This document shows, one piece after another, positions 26,058 through 35,265 of a stretch of DNA of 59,812 nt; within the stretch, counting starts at the first letter, position 1, and each line of letters opens with the position of its first letter. Location: contig JAQWHD010000009.1 of the NCBI GenBank assembly GCA_029237915.1, positions 1 to 59,812 of the forward strand, read 5' to 3'. The notes under the pieces were generated by a model. The model worked only from the letters and a program-made list of their open reading frames with translations, was not told the DNA's origin and ran no database searches. Made by a program: the position numbers and the translations under genes. Source of the stretch: Thalassotalea sp. (GTDB taxonomy: Bacteria; Pseudomonadota; Gammaproteobacteria; Enterobacterales; Alteromonadaceae).

Positions 26058-26084
26058 AATGCCAAAATTTTCATTTTGGCATTT
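26058..26084 (-). terminator. Terminator of pepN
   Basis: AAATGCCAAAA / TTTTGGCATTTT stem around TTTTC/A, with a U run from the A tract 26051-26059 on the minus strand; 32 bases after the pepN stop. Confidence 0.85.
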
Positions 26085-26115
26085 TATTAAAGTTTTATTT
26101 ACATCAAATACACAC

Positions 26116-28695
26116 TTATGTAAGCGCTGCAGTAAGCTTCTCTTGTAGATCTCGAGCTAGGTTGTCTAAGTTATTTAACTTATTTAATTGCTCTAACATT
26201 AAAATTTGATGAGCCTTTGAGAATGCTTTGTATTGAATTAATGGCGTTAAAATACGCGAAGCGACCTGCGGATTGATGGTATTAAGCTTACTAATTTGTT
26301 CAGCTAAAAATTGATATCCCTGTCCATTTTTATCATGGAAATATTTAGCATTATGAAACGCAAATGAGGCAATTAGTGAACGTGCTCTATTTGGGTTTTC
26401 AAGACTAAACTTCTGATGATTTAATAAGGCAGTTAAGTGATTAACTACATCCACATTATTGTGAATTGCGTGTATCGCGAACCACTTATCCATAACTAAG
26501 GTGTTGTCTTGCCATTGCTGTTCAAATCGTTGCATTACCTCACCAAAACACGCTAAGTCGTGAGTAGATGCCATTTTTAATGCGGCAATTTGATCTGTCA
26601 TATTATTAGCCGTATTAAATTGAGTTAATACTCTGTCGTTAGACGATGGCTCTGATAATACCGACAAATAGTCTAGGCAGGTATTTTTAAGCGCCCTATT
26701 GCCTATGGCTTTACCATCTTTAGAAAATACATGGCTAACACAATCATCATAAGTAGCTGCTAATTCATTTTGCAGGCTCTGAGCAATAAATAATTTTAAT
26801 TTTGTGATAGCAGTCACTAAGGCGCTCGGTTCAACTTCATTGATGGCATCACTCATTTGATCAAAGCTTGGAAGTAATAACTGCTCGGCTTTAAACGCGG
26901 CATCAGAGTCACTTGATATTATAGACGCTATTGCTTTTGTGATATTGGCACTTATTTCTGCTTCAGCATTTTCAACTAAATTTTTAATGGTTAACCCATA
27001 GAGTGTTTGCCCTGCATCCCAGCGAATAAACTCATCTTTCGCCCCCATCATTAAGGTTAATAACTCTTGCTCGTTATAATCATAAGTTAATTTAACTGGT
27101 GCAGTAAAGTTACCTAATAAAGCTGGCACGGGCTTTTGGCTTAAGCCGTTAAAGGTCCAGGTTTGCTCGCTAGCAGTGAGTTGTAATAATTCTTGTTTAA
27201 ATGACTTGCTAGTGTTTACGTCAATTAATTCAATATTTACTGGGATATGTAAGTTATGTTTGCTTTGCTTATCGTGCGTTTCTGGGTGAGATTGCTTAAT
27301 CGTTAATTTGTATTCACCAGTATTAACATCAAATGAATCAAGCACACTTAATTGTGGCGTGCCCGATTGACTATACCAAAGTTTAAACTGTGACAAATCG
27401 ACATTTGTTGCATCGCTTAACGCTTGCACAAAATCATCACAGGTTACCGCTTGCCCATCAAAGCGCTCAAAATACAACGCGACACCAGCTTTAAAACCTT
27501 GCTCGCCAAGTAAGGTATGCAGCATACGAATAACCTCTGCCCCTTTCTCATATACGGTCATGGTGTAGAAGTTATTCATCTCAATAACTTGCTCTGGGCG
27601 GATTGGGTGCGCCATAGGACCTGCATCTTCAGAAAATTGCTGTGAGCGTAGTAAACGTACGTTTTTAATTCGTGTTACCGCGCTTGAATGCATATCGGCA
27701 CTAAATTGCTGATCGCGAAAAACTGTTAAGCCTTCTTTTAAGCTTAATTGAAACCAATCTCGACAAGTCACTCGGTTACCAGTCCAGTTGTGGAAATACT
27801 CGTGGGCAATAACCGCTTCAACATTAAAGAAATCTTCATCGGTTGCATCTAAGTCATCGGCTAAAACAAATTTAGAATTAAACACGTTTAAGCCTTTATT
27901 CTCCATCGCCCCCATATTAAAGAAATCAACCGCAACCACCATGTAGATATCTAAATCGTATTCAAGATTAAACTGCTCTTCATCCCAGGCCATGGACTTT
28001 TTCAATGATTCCATAGCATGAGCTGTTTTGCCTAAATTTCCTTTATCAACGAAAAACTCTAGTGCCACTTTACGCCCAGATTTAGTGGTGTAATGATCTT
28101 TTAATACATCAAAGTCACCAGCAACTAAAGCAAACAAATAACATGGTTTTGGAAATGGGTCATGCCAAGTTACGCTGTGTTTACCACCGTCTAACTCTGC
28201 TTGTGCAATGTTATTACCATTGGCAAGTAAATAAGGAAACTGCTGTTTATCGGCAATAACTGTTGTGGTGTAAACTGCCATCACATCAGGTCTGTCTAAG
28301 AAGTAACTGATACGGCGAAAGCCTTCTGCTTCACATTGAGTACAGTACGCATCACCTGATTTATACAAGCCTTCGAGTGCGGTATTAGTAGCTGGTGATA
28401 TTTCGGTTACTAGAGTTAATTCAAAGTCGGCAAATACATTGTCTATGATTAAGCTTTGCTCGGTTACTCGATACTGCGCTTGTGTAATTTCTTTACCATC
28501 AATAACAACACTAATAAGTTTTAAGTGTTCACCATCAAGTTGCAGAGGCTTATTATGCTTGCCTTGACGCGTAATGTTCATCACGTTAGTGACTATGGTT
28601 GCGGTTTCATCTAAAGCAAAGGTTAAATTAACCGTATTAATGGTGTAGTCGGGAATTTGGTAATCTTTTAAATAGCGGGGAGTGAAATCAGTCAT
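26116..28695 (-). CDS. pepN: Aminopeptidase N
   Basis: PepN is a cytosolic zinc aminopeptidase (family M1) that finishes peptide breakdown. The 859-residue protein has the exopeptidase motif GAMENKG (residues about 261-267), HEYFH (298-302) and the third zinc ligand in the following LKEGLTVF segment; these positions match E. coli PepN almost exactly. The start at 28695 gives MTDFTPRYLKDYQIPDY, the same spacing to the conserved PDY as in E. coli. An ATG three codons earlier (28704) and a longer extension are possible, but neither has a clear ribosome site; a weak GAG precedes 28695. A small membrane-protein gene ends about 100 bases upstream. Confidence 0.96.
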   Translation of the reverse strand: MTDFTPRYLKDYQIPDYTINTVNLTFALDETATIVTNVMNITRQGKHNKPLQLDGEHLKLISVVIDGKEITQAQYRVTEQSLIIDNVFADFELTLVTEISPATNTALEGLYKSGDAYCTQCEAEGFRRISYFLDRPDVMAVYTTTVIADKQQFPYLLANGNNIAQAELDGGKHSVTWHDPFPKPCYLFALVAGDFDVLKDHYTTKSGRKVALEFFVDKGNLGKTAHAMESLKKSMAWDEEQFNLEYDLDIYMVVAVDFFNMGAMENKGLNVFNSKFVLADDLDATDEDFFNVEAVIAHEYFHNWTGNRVTCRDWFQLSLKEGLTVFRDQQFSADMHSSAVTRIKNVRLLRSQQFSEDAGPMAHPIRPEQVIEMNNFYTMTVYEKGAEVIRMLHTLLGEQGFKAGVALYFERFDGQAVTCDDFVQALSDATNVDLSQFKLWYSQSGTPQLSVLDSFDVNTGEYKLTIKQSHPETHDKQSKHNLHIPVNIELIDVNTSKSFKQELLQLTASEQTWTFNGLSQKPVPALLGNFTAPVKLTYDYNEQELLTLMMGAKDEFIRWDAGQTLYGLTIKNLVENAEAEISANITKAIASIISSDSDAAFKAEQLLLPSFDQMSDAINEVEPSALVTAITKLKLFIAQSLQNELAATYDDCVSHVFSKDGKAIGNRALKNTCLDYLSVLSEPSSNDRVLTQFNTANNMTDQIAALKMASTHDLACFGEVMQRFEQQWQDNTLVMDKWFAIHAIHNNVDVVNHLTALLNHQKFSLENPNRARSLIASFAFHNAKYFHDKNGQGYQFLAEQISKLNTINPQVASRILTPLIQYKAFSKAHQILMLEQLNKLNNLDNLARDLQEKLTAALT

Positions 28696-28799
28696 TGAGC
28701 TCATATCATTGTCGAAATATATAACTGCAGAGTAAAGTGATTCAGCCCAGATTTCAAACAAAAAAAAACAATCAATTGATTGGCTTTATATAATTAGTC

Positions 28800-28928
28800 T
28801 TAAGCGAGAAAAGCCATGGCGAGAATATAGCTGATTGGTACCAACAAACAAGCTGCAAGCACACACTTGATTGCAAAATCTATTTTATCATTTTTACGTT
28901 GATGGGCTTGTTGCTGTTCGCTGTCCAT
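28800..28928 (-). CDS. Small membrane protein (42 residues), unlisted small gene
   Basis: A 42-codon minus-strand frame starts at the ATG at 28928. The peptide begins with a hydrophilic segment MDSEQQQAHQRKNDKIDFAI and has a single hydrophobic helix (CVLAACLLVPISYILAMAFLA) to the end, i.e. a tail-anchored-type small membrane protein. AGAAAG lies 5-6 bases before the ATG, a weak ribosome site. It precedes pepN on the same strand with about a 100-base gap. The composition is clearly protein-like and no other gene explains it. I do not recognise the family. Confidence 0.55.
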   Translation of the reverse strand: MDSEQQQAHQRKNDKIDFAIKCVLAACLLVPISYILAMAFLA

Positions 28929-29047
28929 GTGACTTTCTAATTATTGATATTACTATTCAACCACTGTACGCATCATAACGGCTATTTACAATAAGCCATT
29001 GGTCTAGGCTGTAATATCAACCAAAGTGGCGTTAGTTTTGCTGCAAT

Positions 29048-29103
29048 AAAAAAGTGACCCCCTACTCTATTAAATTTAGTTATTTATTAGAGAGGAAAGT
29101 CAC
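29048..29103 (-). terminator. Terminator of the nhaC gene
   Basis: GTGAC (29054-29058) pairs with GTCAC (29099-29103), with an inner CTCTA/TAGAG stem; the minus-strand RNA ends in six U residues. The loop is long (about 18 bases), so confidence is moderate. Confidence 0.6.
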
Positions 29104-29130
29104 CTTAAATCTAGTTAGACGTTTTATTAC

Positions 29131-30588
29131 TTAAGCTACAACACTCTTTGCTAGCTTCTTAATTTTAAAGCCAATAAAACCGTAAATAACTGCTAACACT
29201 GGGTTTATCAAGTTAAAGAAACAGTAGAAGATGTAGTCTAACGGGTTAACCGCGAGTACACTGTACATGTAAGCACCACAGGTATTCCAAGGCATAAGCG
29301 GTGAAGTTAAGGTACCAGAATCTTCAAGGGTACGACTTAATACCACAGGGTCTAAACCGCGACGTTCATACTCTTCTTTATACATACGACCGGGCATAAC
29401 AATGGCCATGTATTGATCCGCAGTTACTGCATTGGTACCTATACAGGTAGCAACAGTACTTGCAATTAAACCACCCGTTGAGTGAACTTTACTTAAAATA
29501 ACACTCATAATTTTACGCAAGATGCCTAAATGCTCAAGCACCGCACCAAAAGTTAGGGCGCACATAATAAGCCAAACTGTATTTAGCATGCTCGACATGC
29601 CGCCACGGCTAATTAAACTATCTAGTTTTTCATTACCGCTATCAAGAGAAACACCATCAAAGAAAGCGGTCCATACAATAGTGATATTAGCAGTTAAGGT
29701 ATCAACACCTTCACCAGCGAGACTCATGATAAAATCTTGTTGAAATAATACAGCCCAAATAGCGCCGACAATCGCGCCGATAGCAATAGAAATGAATGCT
29801 GGTACTTTCTTAATTGCTAATGCTAATAACACCACCAGTGGGATTAAGTTAAATACGCTGATGTAAAAGTGTTGTTCTAATAATTCATTAATACGAATTA
29901 CATTGGCACTGCTGTCAGTAATATCTTCTGATATACCAAGAAATACAAAAATAACTAAAGCAGTAGCAATTGAAGGGATGGTAGTCCACAACATATAACG
30001 AATATGTTCGAACAATTCAGAGCCAGCAACCGCAGGTGCTAAGTTAGTTGTTTCAGATAAAGGTGAGATCTTATCGCCGAAGTATGCACCAGAGATAACC
30101 GCGCCGGCAGTGATTTCTGGCGATAAGCCTAAACCAGTTGCTACCGCAATTAATGCCACACCTATGGTTGCTGCAGTAGTCCATGAACTACCAATAGACA
30201 TGGATACTAAGCCACAAATAATACATGCCGCAGGATAAAACCATTGCGGGTCTAGAATTTGTAAACCGAAATAGATCATGGTTGGTACTGTACCCGCAAG
30301 TAACCAGGTACCAATTAACGAGCCTACAGCAAGTAATATTAGGATGGCACCTAATGAGATAGAGATACCATTTACAATGGCCTTCTCCATGCTGATCCAA
30401 TTATGACCATTTTTAAAGCCAATAATAAGAGCAACACCAGTTGCCATTAATAATGCTATTTGGTTTGGCCCATATGATGAGTTATCACCAAAATATAATA
30501 CAGCAGCGGTAAGCATGCTGATCATCACGAGCAATGGGATCATTGCATCAATAAAACTTGGGTTCTTAATTGTACTGTTATTTGACAT
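29131..30588 (-). CDS. nhaC: Na+/H+ antiporter, NhaC family
   Basis: The 485-residue inner-membrane protein has about 12 hydrophobic helices and NhaC family signatures: GSLIGTWLLAGTVPTMIYFG, SSWTTAATIGVALIAVATGL, ISGAYFGDKISPLSETTNLA and TAVTADQYMAIVMPGRMY (as NAVTADQYMAI). NhaC antiporters exchange cytoplasmic sodium for external protons or, in relatives, malate for lactate; for a marine bacterium sodium extrusion is the simplest role. The gene stands alone with its own terminator; 30589-30833 would hold its promoter and no other gene is seen there. Confidence 0.9.
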   Translation of the reverse strand: MSNNSTIKNPSFIDAMIPLLVMISMLTAAVLYFGDNSSYGPNQIALLMATGVALIIGFKNGHNWISMEKAIVNGISISLGAILILLAVGSLIGTWLLAGTVPTMIYFGLQILDPQWFYPAACIICGLVSMSIGSSWTTAATIGVALIAVATGLGLSPEITAGAVISGAYFGDKISPLSETTNLAPAVAGSELFEHIRYMLWTTIPSIATALVIFVFLGISEDITDSSANVIRINELLEQHFYISVFNLIPLVVLLALAIKKVPAFISIAIGAIVGAIWAVLFQQDFIMSLAGEGVDTLTANITIVWTAFFDGVSLDSGNEKLDSLISRGGMSSMLNTVWLIMCALTFGAVLEHLGILRKIMSVILSKVHSTGGLIASTVATCIGTNAVTADQYMAIVMPGRMYKEEYERRGLDPVVLSRTLEDSGTLTSPLMPWNTCGAYMYSVLAVNPLDYIFYCFFNLINPVLAVIYGFIGFKIKKLAKSVVA

Positions 30589-30833
30589 AACTTAGGTGTA
30601 CCTACTTTTATAAATGTTCGTGATTGCTCTATTTAATTGGCTATCATCGACATCTGGATTTGTAAAAAAATTGTTATCTATCAATTCTATTATTTATAAA
30701 TGCAAATGTATTGCACTATTTAACTTCAAAATCAGTATATATTGATTTATGCACAAATAACGAATAGTTAATCTAGCTGGTAACACTTTAAAACAGCCTG
30801 CAACCTACACTTAACAACGCATTAATAGAAATG

Positions 30834-30860
30834 AAAAAACCGTCACTTGGACGGTTTTTT
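30834..30860 (-). terminator. Terminator of the prc-containing operon
   Basis: AAAAAACCGTC (30834-30844) pairs with GACGGTTTTTT (30850-30860), loop ACTTG; a perfect bidirectional terminator 29 bases after prc. Confidence 0.9.
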
Positions 30861-30888
30861 ATCTAAAAATAATTGCCGAGCAAATAAA

Positions 30889-32928
30889 TTATTTCTTCGC
30901 TAGCTTATCTAACTCAACTAAATCCAACGTAATATTAGCGGTTTCATCTAAGAAAGGATCTAATTCAGATAAGTCTTCCGGGATATCATCAACGGTTTTA
31001 ACTACTGGTTTACCCTGTGCTTGAAGACGCAGGTTAGCACGAGTTAAACGCTTAGCTTTATTGTCTTCACGTTCACTTTTACGTTCAACATAGTTTAAAG
31101 ATACTGACTTCTTATCTTTATTTTCTTGATACCTAACGATATCTTCAGCTAAATAAGAAAATTCATCATTACTCTTAATACGCTCTTGATGCATTGAATC
31201 TAAGTAAGTGATATCTGCAGTAAAGTCACGTAGAGGCGTGTAAGCGGCTTTATTAATCTTATCCCAAGGTAAGGCATTTTCTTCTTGGCTTTCGCCCCAT
31301 TCTTTAGGGTCGATTGCTGAAGGGAATAAGATATCTGGAGTAACACCTTTATGCTGCGTGCTACCACCATTAATACGGTAGAACTTAGCAATAGTAAATT
31401 GGATGCTACCAATTGGCTCTTCGTATAAGTCGTAAACACGAGCTAAACCACGATGCTGCTGCACCGTACCTTTACCAAAGGTACTTTCACCAACAATAAT
31501 GGCACGGCCATAATCTTGTAATGCTGCGGCAAAAATTTCAGAAGCTGAGGCACTATAACGGTCTACCATGACAGTAACAGGACCATCGTAGTATGTTAAA
31601 CCATCAGTATCTTTATTCACTTCAACTCGGTTAGCGCCATCGCGTACTTGTACAACAGGGCCTTTATCAATAAATAAACCGGTTAATAGTGTCGCTTCAA
31701 CTAATGAGCCACCGCCATTGCCACGTAAATCAACAATAATGGCTTTAACATTTGACTCTTTTAATGTAGCAATCTCTTTGGCTACGTCACGTGACAAGTT
31801 GTTGTAGAAACTTGGAATTGTAATAACGCCGATGTTGCGAGCAGAAGACTCTGCTTCACCTTCATTAAGCTTTTCTTGGTAAACTTCAGATTTTGCCTGA
31901 CGGTCTTCAAGTTTAATGGTGTCACGAACAATCTCAACCACTTGCATGGTTGGGTCGTCTTCACCCCTTTCGACTTCTAAGCGTACTTTAGTCCCCTTAG
32001 GGCCTTTGATCAAATCAACAACGTCATCTAAACGCCAGCCAACCACATCAACAAAATCTTCGTCGTCTTGTGCAACACCGATGATTTTATCTTTAGGTTT
32101 GATTTTTTTAGATTTGTCTGCCGGACCACCTTTAACAACACTTTGAATTACGGTGAAGTCATCATCTAAGCGCAGTACTGCTCCTATGCCTTCAAGCGAT
32201 AAGTTCATTTCCATCTGGAAACGCTCAGCATTACGAGGTGATAAATAAGAAGTGTGCGGCTCAACGGTGCGCGAAAAGGCATTCATAACTACTTGGAATA
32301 CGTCTTCACTTTCACCTTGGCTTAAACGCTTAATCGCATAGTTATAACGTTTGGTTAGTAACTTTTGAATTTCTGGCCAATCTTTACCGGCTAATTTTAG
32401 GTTTAGTGCGTCATATTTAACTTTTTGACGCCATAACTCATCAAGCTCAGCTTCAGATTGAGCAAAAGGCGCATCTTCACGGTCAAAGATGTACTCTTCT
32501 TTTTTGGCAAAATCGAATTCTTTTTCAAGAAGTTTTATCGCGAACTGGTAACGCTGAAAACGGCGTTTAACATTTAGGTTATAAATATCAAACGCTGGGG
32601 CTAATTTACCCGTTATGATCATTTCATCAAAACTATTGCGATACTTTTCGATATCTTTAATGTCTTGCGCTAAAAACACTTGATGTGAGTAATCAAGTTG
32701 CTTCAAATACAAATCATAGATAGACGATGACAATTGGTCATCTAACGAAAATTTCTTGTAGTGTTGACGAGAATAGGTTGCAGAAATACGTTTACTTGCC
32801 GTTTTATGCTGCATTTGCTGCATTAATTCGGGTAAATCTTGCTCGCTAACTTTCGCTTGTTCAGCCTGTGCTGACATTGACGATAAGGTAAAAGTAACCG
32901 CAAGGGCTAATCGACATATTTTCTGCAT
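30889..32928 (-). CDS. prc: Carboxy-terminal (tail-specific) processing protease
   Basis: Prc is a periplasmic serine protease (family S41) that trims or degrades proteins such as FtsI and peptidoglycan hydrolases. The 679-residue protein has a signal peptide (ALAVTFTLSSMSAQA), a helical N-terminal region, a PDZ domain (about residues 230-330; SLEGIGAVLRLDDDFTVIQS), the S41 core with VDLRGNGGGSL, the catalytic serine in YSASASEIF (about residue 461) and lysine in FGKGTVQQ (about 482), and a C-terminal DUF3340-type tail. Length agrees with E. coli Prc. It follows proQ by 18 bases, the same order as in E. coli. Confidence 0.95.
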   Translation of the reverse strand: MQKICRLALAVTFTLSSMSAQAEQAKVSEQDLPELMQQMQHKTASKRISATYSRQHYKKFSLDDQLSSSIYDLYLKQLDYSHQVFLAQDIKDIEKYRNSFDEMIITGKLAPAFDIYNLNVKRRFQRYQFAIKLLEKEFDFAKKEEYIFDREDAPFAQSEAELDELWRQKVKYDALNLKLAGKDWPEIQKLLTKRYNYAIKRLSQGESEDVFQVVMNAFSRTVEPHTSYLSPRNAERFQMEMNLSLEGIGAVLRLDDDFTVIQSVVKGGPADKSKKIKPKDKIIGVAQDDEDFVDVVGWRLDDVVDLIKGPKGTKVRLEVERGEDDPTMQVVEIVRDTIKLEDRQAKSEVYQEKLNEGEAESSARNIGVITIPSFYNNLSRDVAKEIATLKESNVKAIIVDLRGNGGGSLVEATLLTGLFIDKGPVVQVRDGANRVEVNKDTDGLTYYDGPVTVMVDRYSASASEIFAAALQDYGRAIIVGESTFGKGTVQQHRGLARVYDLYEEPIGSIQFTIAKFYRINGGSTQHKGVTPDILFPSAIDPKEWGESQEENALPWDKINKAAYTPLRDFTADITYLDSMHQERIKSNDEFSYLAEDIVRYQENKDKKSVSLNYVERKSEREDNKAKRLTRANLRLQAQGKPVVKTVDDIPEDLSELDPFLDETANITLDLVELDKLAKK

Positions 32929-32946
32929 ATAACTACTCCAAATTAT

Positions 32947-33588
32947 TTATTTGGTAAAGATTTTATCGGCTTGAGTCTTAACAACCATACCGGAAGTTAA
33001 TTGAACGCTTACATCTTTACCCGCTACTTCCGTGATAGTAGCGTCTAATGGTGAATTACCAACTTGAACCATAACCTGCATTCCTGCAGATAAACTACCA
33101 GCTTCAACTTTGTTTAATTTAACTTTAGCTGGCGCTTTCTTAACTTTAGCTGGCTTGGCTTTAACTTTTGGCTTACTTGTTATTGTAGAGCCCTTTTCAC
33201 CTGCTTTAGTTCCTTTATAGTCTTTATTTTCTTTTTTGTCTTGCGTTTTTTTGTTAGCAAATTTGTCTTGGCTTTCTTTTAACGTTTTTGCCGCAAAGTT
33301 TGCTTGCTCTTCGTCAATCAATTCTGCGTCTTCACCGGCTAAGTTTATACGGTGACTGCCAAGCTTGATAGATTTTAAGTATCTCCAGCTTGAAGTGTAA
33401 TGACGAAGTGCTTGACGAAGCTGAGTTTTACTCACTTTTTCGTCTTCAGCTAACGCTGCAGCTAACTCTTGAAAGATACCAATTTTCAAAGGTTTAACAG
33501 CACCTTCTAGGGTAAAACAGGCAGGGAATTTCTCTACCAAATGAGCGATAACTTCTTTACTGGTGATACGTTTAGTTTCAGTTTCCAT
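32947..33588 (-). CDS. proQ: RNA chaperone ProQ
   Basis: ProQ binds structured small RNAs and mRNA 3' ends. The 213-residue protein has the FinO/ProQ domain at about residues 8-110 (EVIAHLVEKFPACFTLEGAVKPLKIGIF as the opening; LRQALRHYTSSWRYL near 60), a Lys/Ala-rich flexible linker (about 110-160) and a C-terminal Tudor-like domain (LSAGMQVMVQVGNSPLDATI, 165-213). It lies between prc and a small acidic protein gene with gaps of 18 bases on each side, so it is probably part of the msrC-X-proQ-prc operon. Its presence makes ProQ-bound small RNAs possible in this organism. Confidence 0.95.
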   Translation of the reverse strand: METETKRITSKEVIAHLVEKFPACFTLEGAVKPLKIGIFQELAAALAEDEKVSKTQLRQALRHYTSSWRYLKSIKLGSHRINLAGEDAELIDEEQANFAAKTLKESQDKFANKKTQDKKENKDYKGTKAGEKGSTITSKPKVKAKPAKVKKAPAKVKLNKVEAGSLSAGMQVMVQVGNSPLDATITEVAGKDVSVQLTSGMVVKTQADKIFTK

Positions 33589-33606
33589 AATATTTACTTT
33601 AATTAA

Positions 33607-33894
33607 TTAATTGTCTTGTTCAAGATATTGATCACGGTTTTCCAACAAATGTCGGCTCCAATCGTATATCTCATCATGTTCTATATCGGCTAGGTGATCG
33701 TTACCTATCCAATGTTCCCATACTAAGTCTAATAAACTTGTTAACTCTTCTGGGTCAATATCATCTTCAGCTAATAGATAGATGGTATGATAAAATTCAT
33801 TTACTTTTTCTGCGATGGTAACTTCTTGACCATCCCAATCACCAACGACTTCTTCAGAGACTAAAAAATCATGTATTATAACAAACTCTTTCAT
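33607..33894 (-). CDS. Small acidic hypothetical protein (95 residues)
   Basis: A soluble 95-residue protein, very acidic (many Asp/Glu, e.g. LLAEDDIDPEELTSLLDLV), with no signal peptide or membrane segment and several tryptophans (VWEHWIGNDH, YDWSRHL). I do not recognise the family. It lies 10 bases after msrC and 18 bases before proQ on the same strand, so it is very likely cotranscribed with them. The tight spacing and protein-like composition make it a real gene; a role linked to ProQ or Prc is only a guess. Confidence 0.8.
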   Translation of the reverse strand: MKEFVIIHDFLVSEEVVGDWDGQEVTIAEKVNEFYHTIYLLAEDDIDPEELTSLLDLVWEHWIGNDHLADIEHDEIYDWSRHLLENRDQYLEQDN

Positions 33895-33904
33895 TTTTAT
33901 GCTC

Positions 33905-34369
33905 TTACTTGTTAGTTATTTGTTGCTGCAATACGGCAACAATCGCTTCTAGACCTTGTTGGTCTTCATCGTCGAAACGATTATATTTAACACTGTCGAT
34001 ATCAAGTACGGCAATTACTTCATTATTGGCAAATACCGGGATAACAATTTCAGAGTTACTTAACGCATCACACGCTATGTGTCCGGAAAACTGATGTACA
34101 TCGGCAACTAGTTGCGTTTTTTGCGAGCTTACTGCTGTGCCACACACACCGCGCCCTACAGGAATGCGAATACAAGCAACTTGGCCTTGAAATGGTCCTA
34201 AAACCAGTTCACCGTCAAGCATACGATAAAAGCCTGCCCAATTAACATCGTCATAGGCATTAAACAATATAGCGCTGATATTAGCCATATTAGCAATAAG
34301 ATCTGCTTCATCACTAATTATAGCTTTTACTTGCCCTAAAAGGCTTTGATAAAATTCGCTTTTATTCAT
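33905..34369 (-). CDS. msrC: Free methionine-(R)-sulfoxide reductase (GAF type)
   Basis: This enzyme reduces free methionine-R-sulfoxide with thioredoxin. The 154-residue protein is a single GAF domain with the three reactive cysteines of the family: ACIRI, RGVCGTAV and HIACDALS, plus the NWAGFYRML and VLDIDSVKYNRF motifs. Length equals that of E. coli YebR/MsrC. As in E. coli it is next to the proQ-prc genes, but here a 95-codon gene is inserted. Cytoplasmic. The 173-base gap upstream (34370-34542) is AT-rich and shows no other gene. Confidence 0.93.
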   Translation of the reverse strand: MNKSEFYQSLLGQVKAIISDEADLIANMANISAILFNAYDDVNWAGFYRMLDGELVLGPFQGQVACIRIPVGRGVCGTAVSSQKTQLVADVHQFSGHIACDALSNSEIVIPVFANNEVIAVLDIDSVKYNRFDDEDQQGLEAIVAVLQQQITNK

Positions 34370-34542
34370 TAATAGAGTTACATCTTAAAAAGCGCATAAC
34401 ATACCCTGTAACGCATGTTAATTAAAGCATTACTGCTCAATTTTAAAAAATAATTGCCTATTTTTTACTAAATAATAACTTATATTGGCGATTACTTAAT
34501 CATTCGTTGCTTATTTTGCCACATAAAGGCAATACAAAGCGT

Positions 34543-35151
34543 TTAAAATTGTTGCTGCTCAGTTGTATTTAAATGTTTTATAAATTCTTGCTTGTCCATA
34601 TCTGATGCTTGCGACCACCAATATTTTAACATAGTAAGGTTATTTGGGCCGGTTTTGGTAAAAGTGGTTTGATCACCCGACTCTAAACTTTTCTTTACCA
34701 CCTCTTGCCTGCGCATCATGGTTTCTTGCATAACTTGGTCATTGTAACGGGATAAGGACTGATTGATAACGGCTAACTTACTGCCATTACGGTCAAGTAT
34801 ATTAACAACAGGCTTTTTGCTGAACTCTTGCGCTGCTGATTTATCGATAGGTTTGGCAAATGAAAATTTTAAATCGTTATCGTTGGCTACCGAAAACAAT
34901 AAGATAAATGATTCTGACTTTATAGTTTGCTGTGAGTCATCAATATCACCCTTAAATAGTTCATTATACCTTAAGACTAAAACATTTTGCCCTGTCGTTA
35001 AGTTAACTTCGGTTTCTTGTAAAATAAATGAGGAAGAAAACTCCTCGCCATTTACTCTAACTACACTAAATTCGGCTGGGATTAATAATTTAGCCGCAAA
35101 ACTGCTCAATGGCAGCAGAGCTAATAACAAGCTAACAAAAAATTTCTTCAT
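34543..35151 (-). CDS. DUF2057 (YccT/CsgI-like) periplasmic protein
   Basis: The 202-residue protein has a clear signal peptide (FVSLLLALLPLSSFA, cleavage after residue 19) and a beta-rich domain with VVRVNGEEFSSSF and TGQNVLVLRYNELF, matching the DUF2057 pattern of YccT. In E. coli YccT (CsgI) affects curli fibre formation, but the role in marine bacteria is unknown. It stands alone between msrC and the RAYT unit; the RAYT left repeat lies 66 bases upstream of its start, so the mobile unit is next to its promoter. Confidence 0.8.
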   Translation of the reverse strand: MKKFFVSLLLALLPLSSFAAKLLIPAEFSVVRVNGEEFSSSFILQETEVNLTTGQNVLVLRYNELFKGDIDDSQQTIKSESFILLFSVANDNDLKFSFAKPIDKSAAQEFSKKPVVNILDRNGSKLAVINQSLSRYNDQVMQETMMRRQEVVKKSLESGDQTTFTKTGPNNLTMLKYWWSQASDMDKQEFIKHLNTTEQQQF

Positions 35152-35216
35152 AACAACCGTGTTTAGATATCAATTAAAATTTAAGTATAACCCAATCAGA
35201 TAGTTACGCATAAATT

Positions 35217-35246
35217 AAAATCAAGGGGGTCAGATCAACTTGAAAC
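35217..35246 (+). repeat. Left half-repeat of the RAYT unit
   Basis: Single arm of the REPIN consensus, CCCCC subtype when read on the minus strand, 20 bases past the transposase stop codon. Confidence 0.88.
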
Positions 35247-35265
35247 TTAAAGTATAATAAACGTT

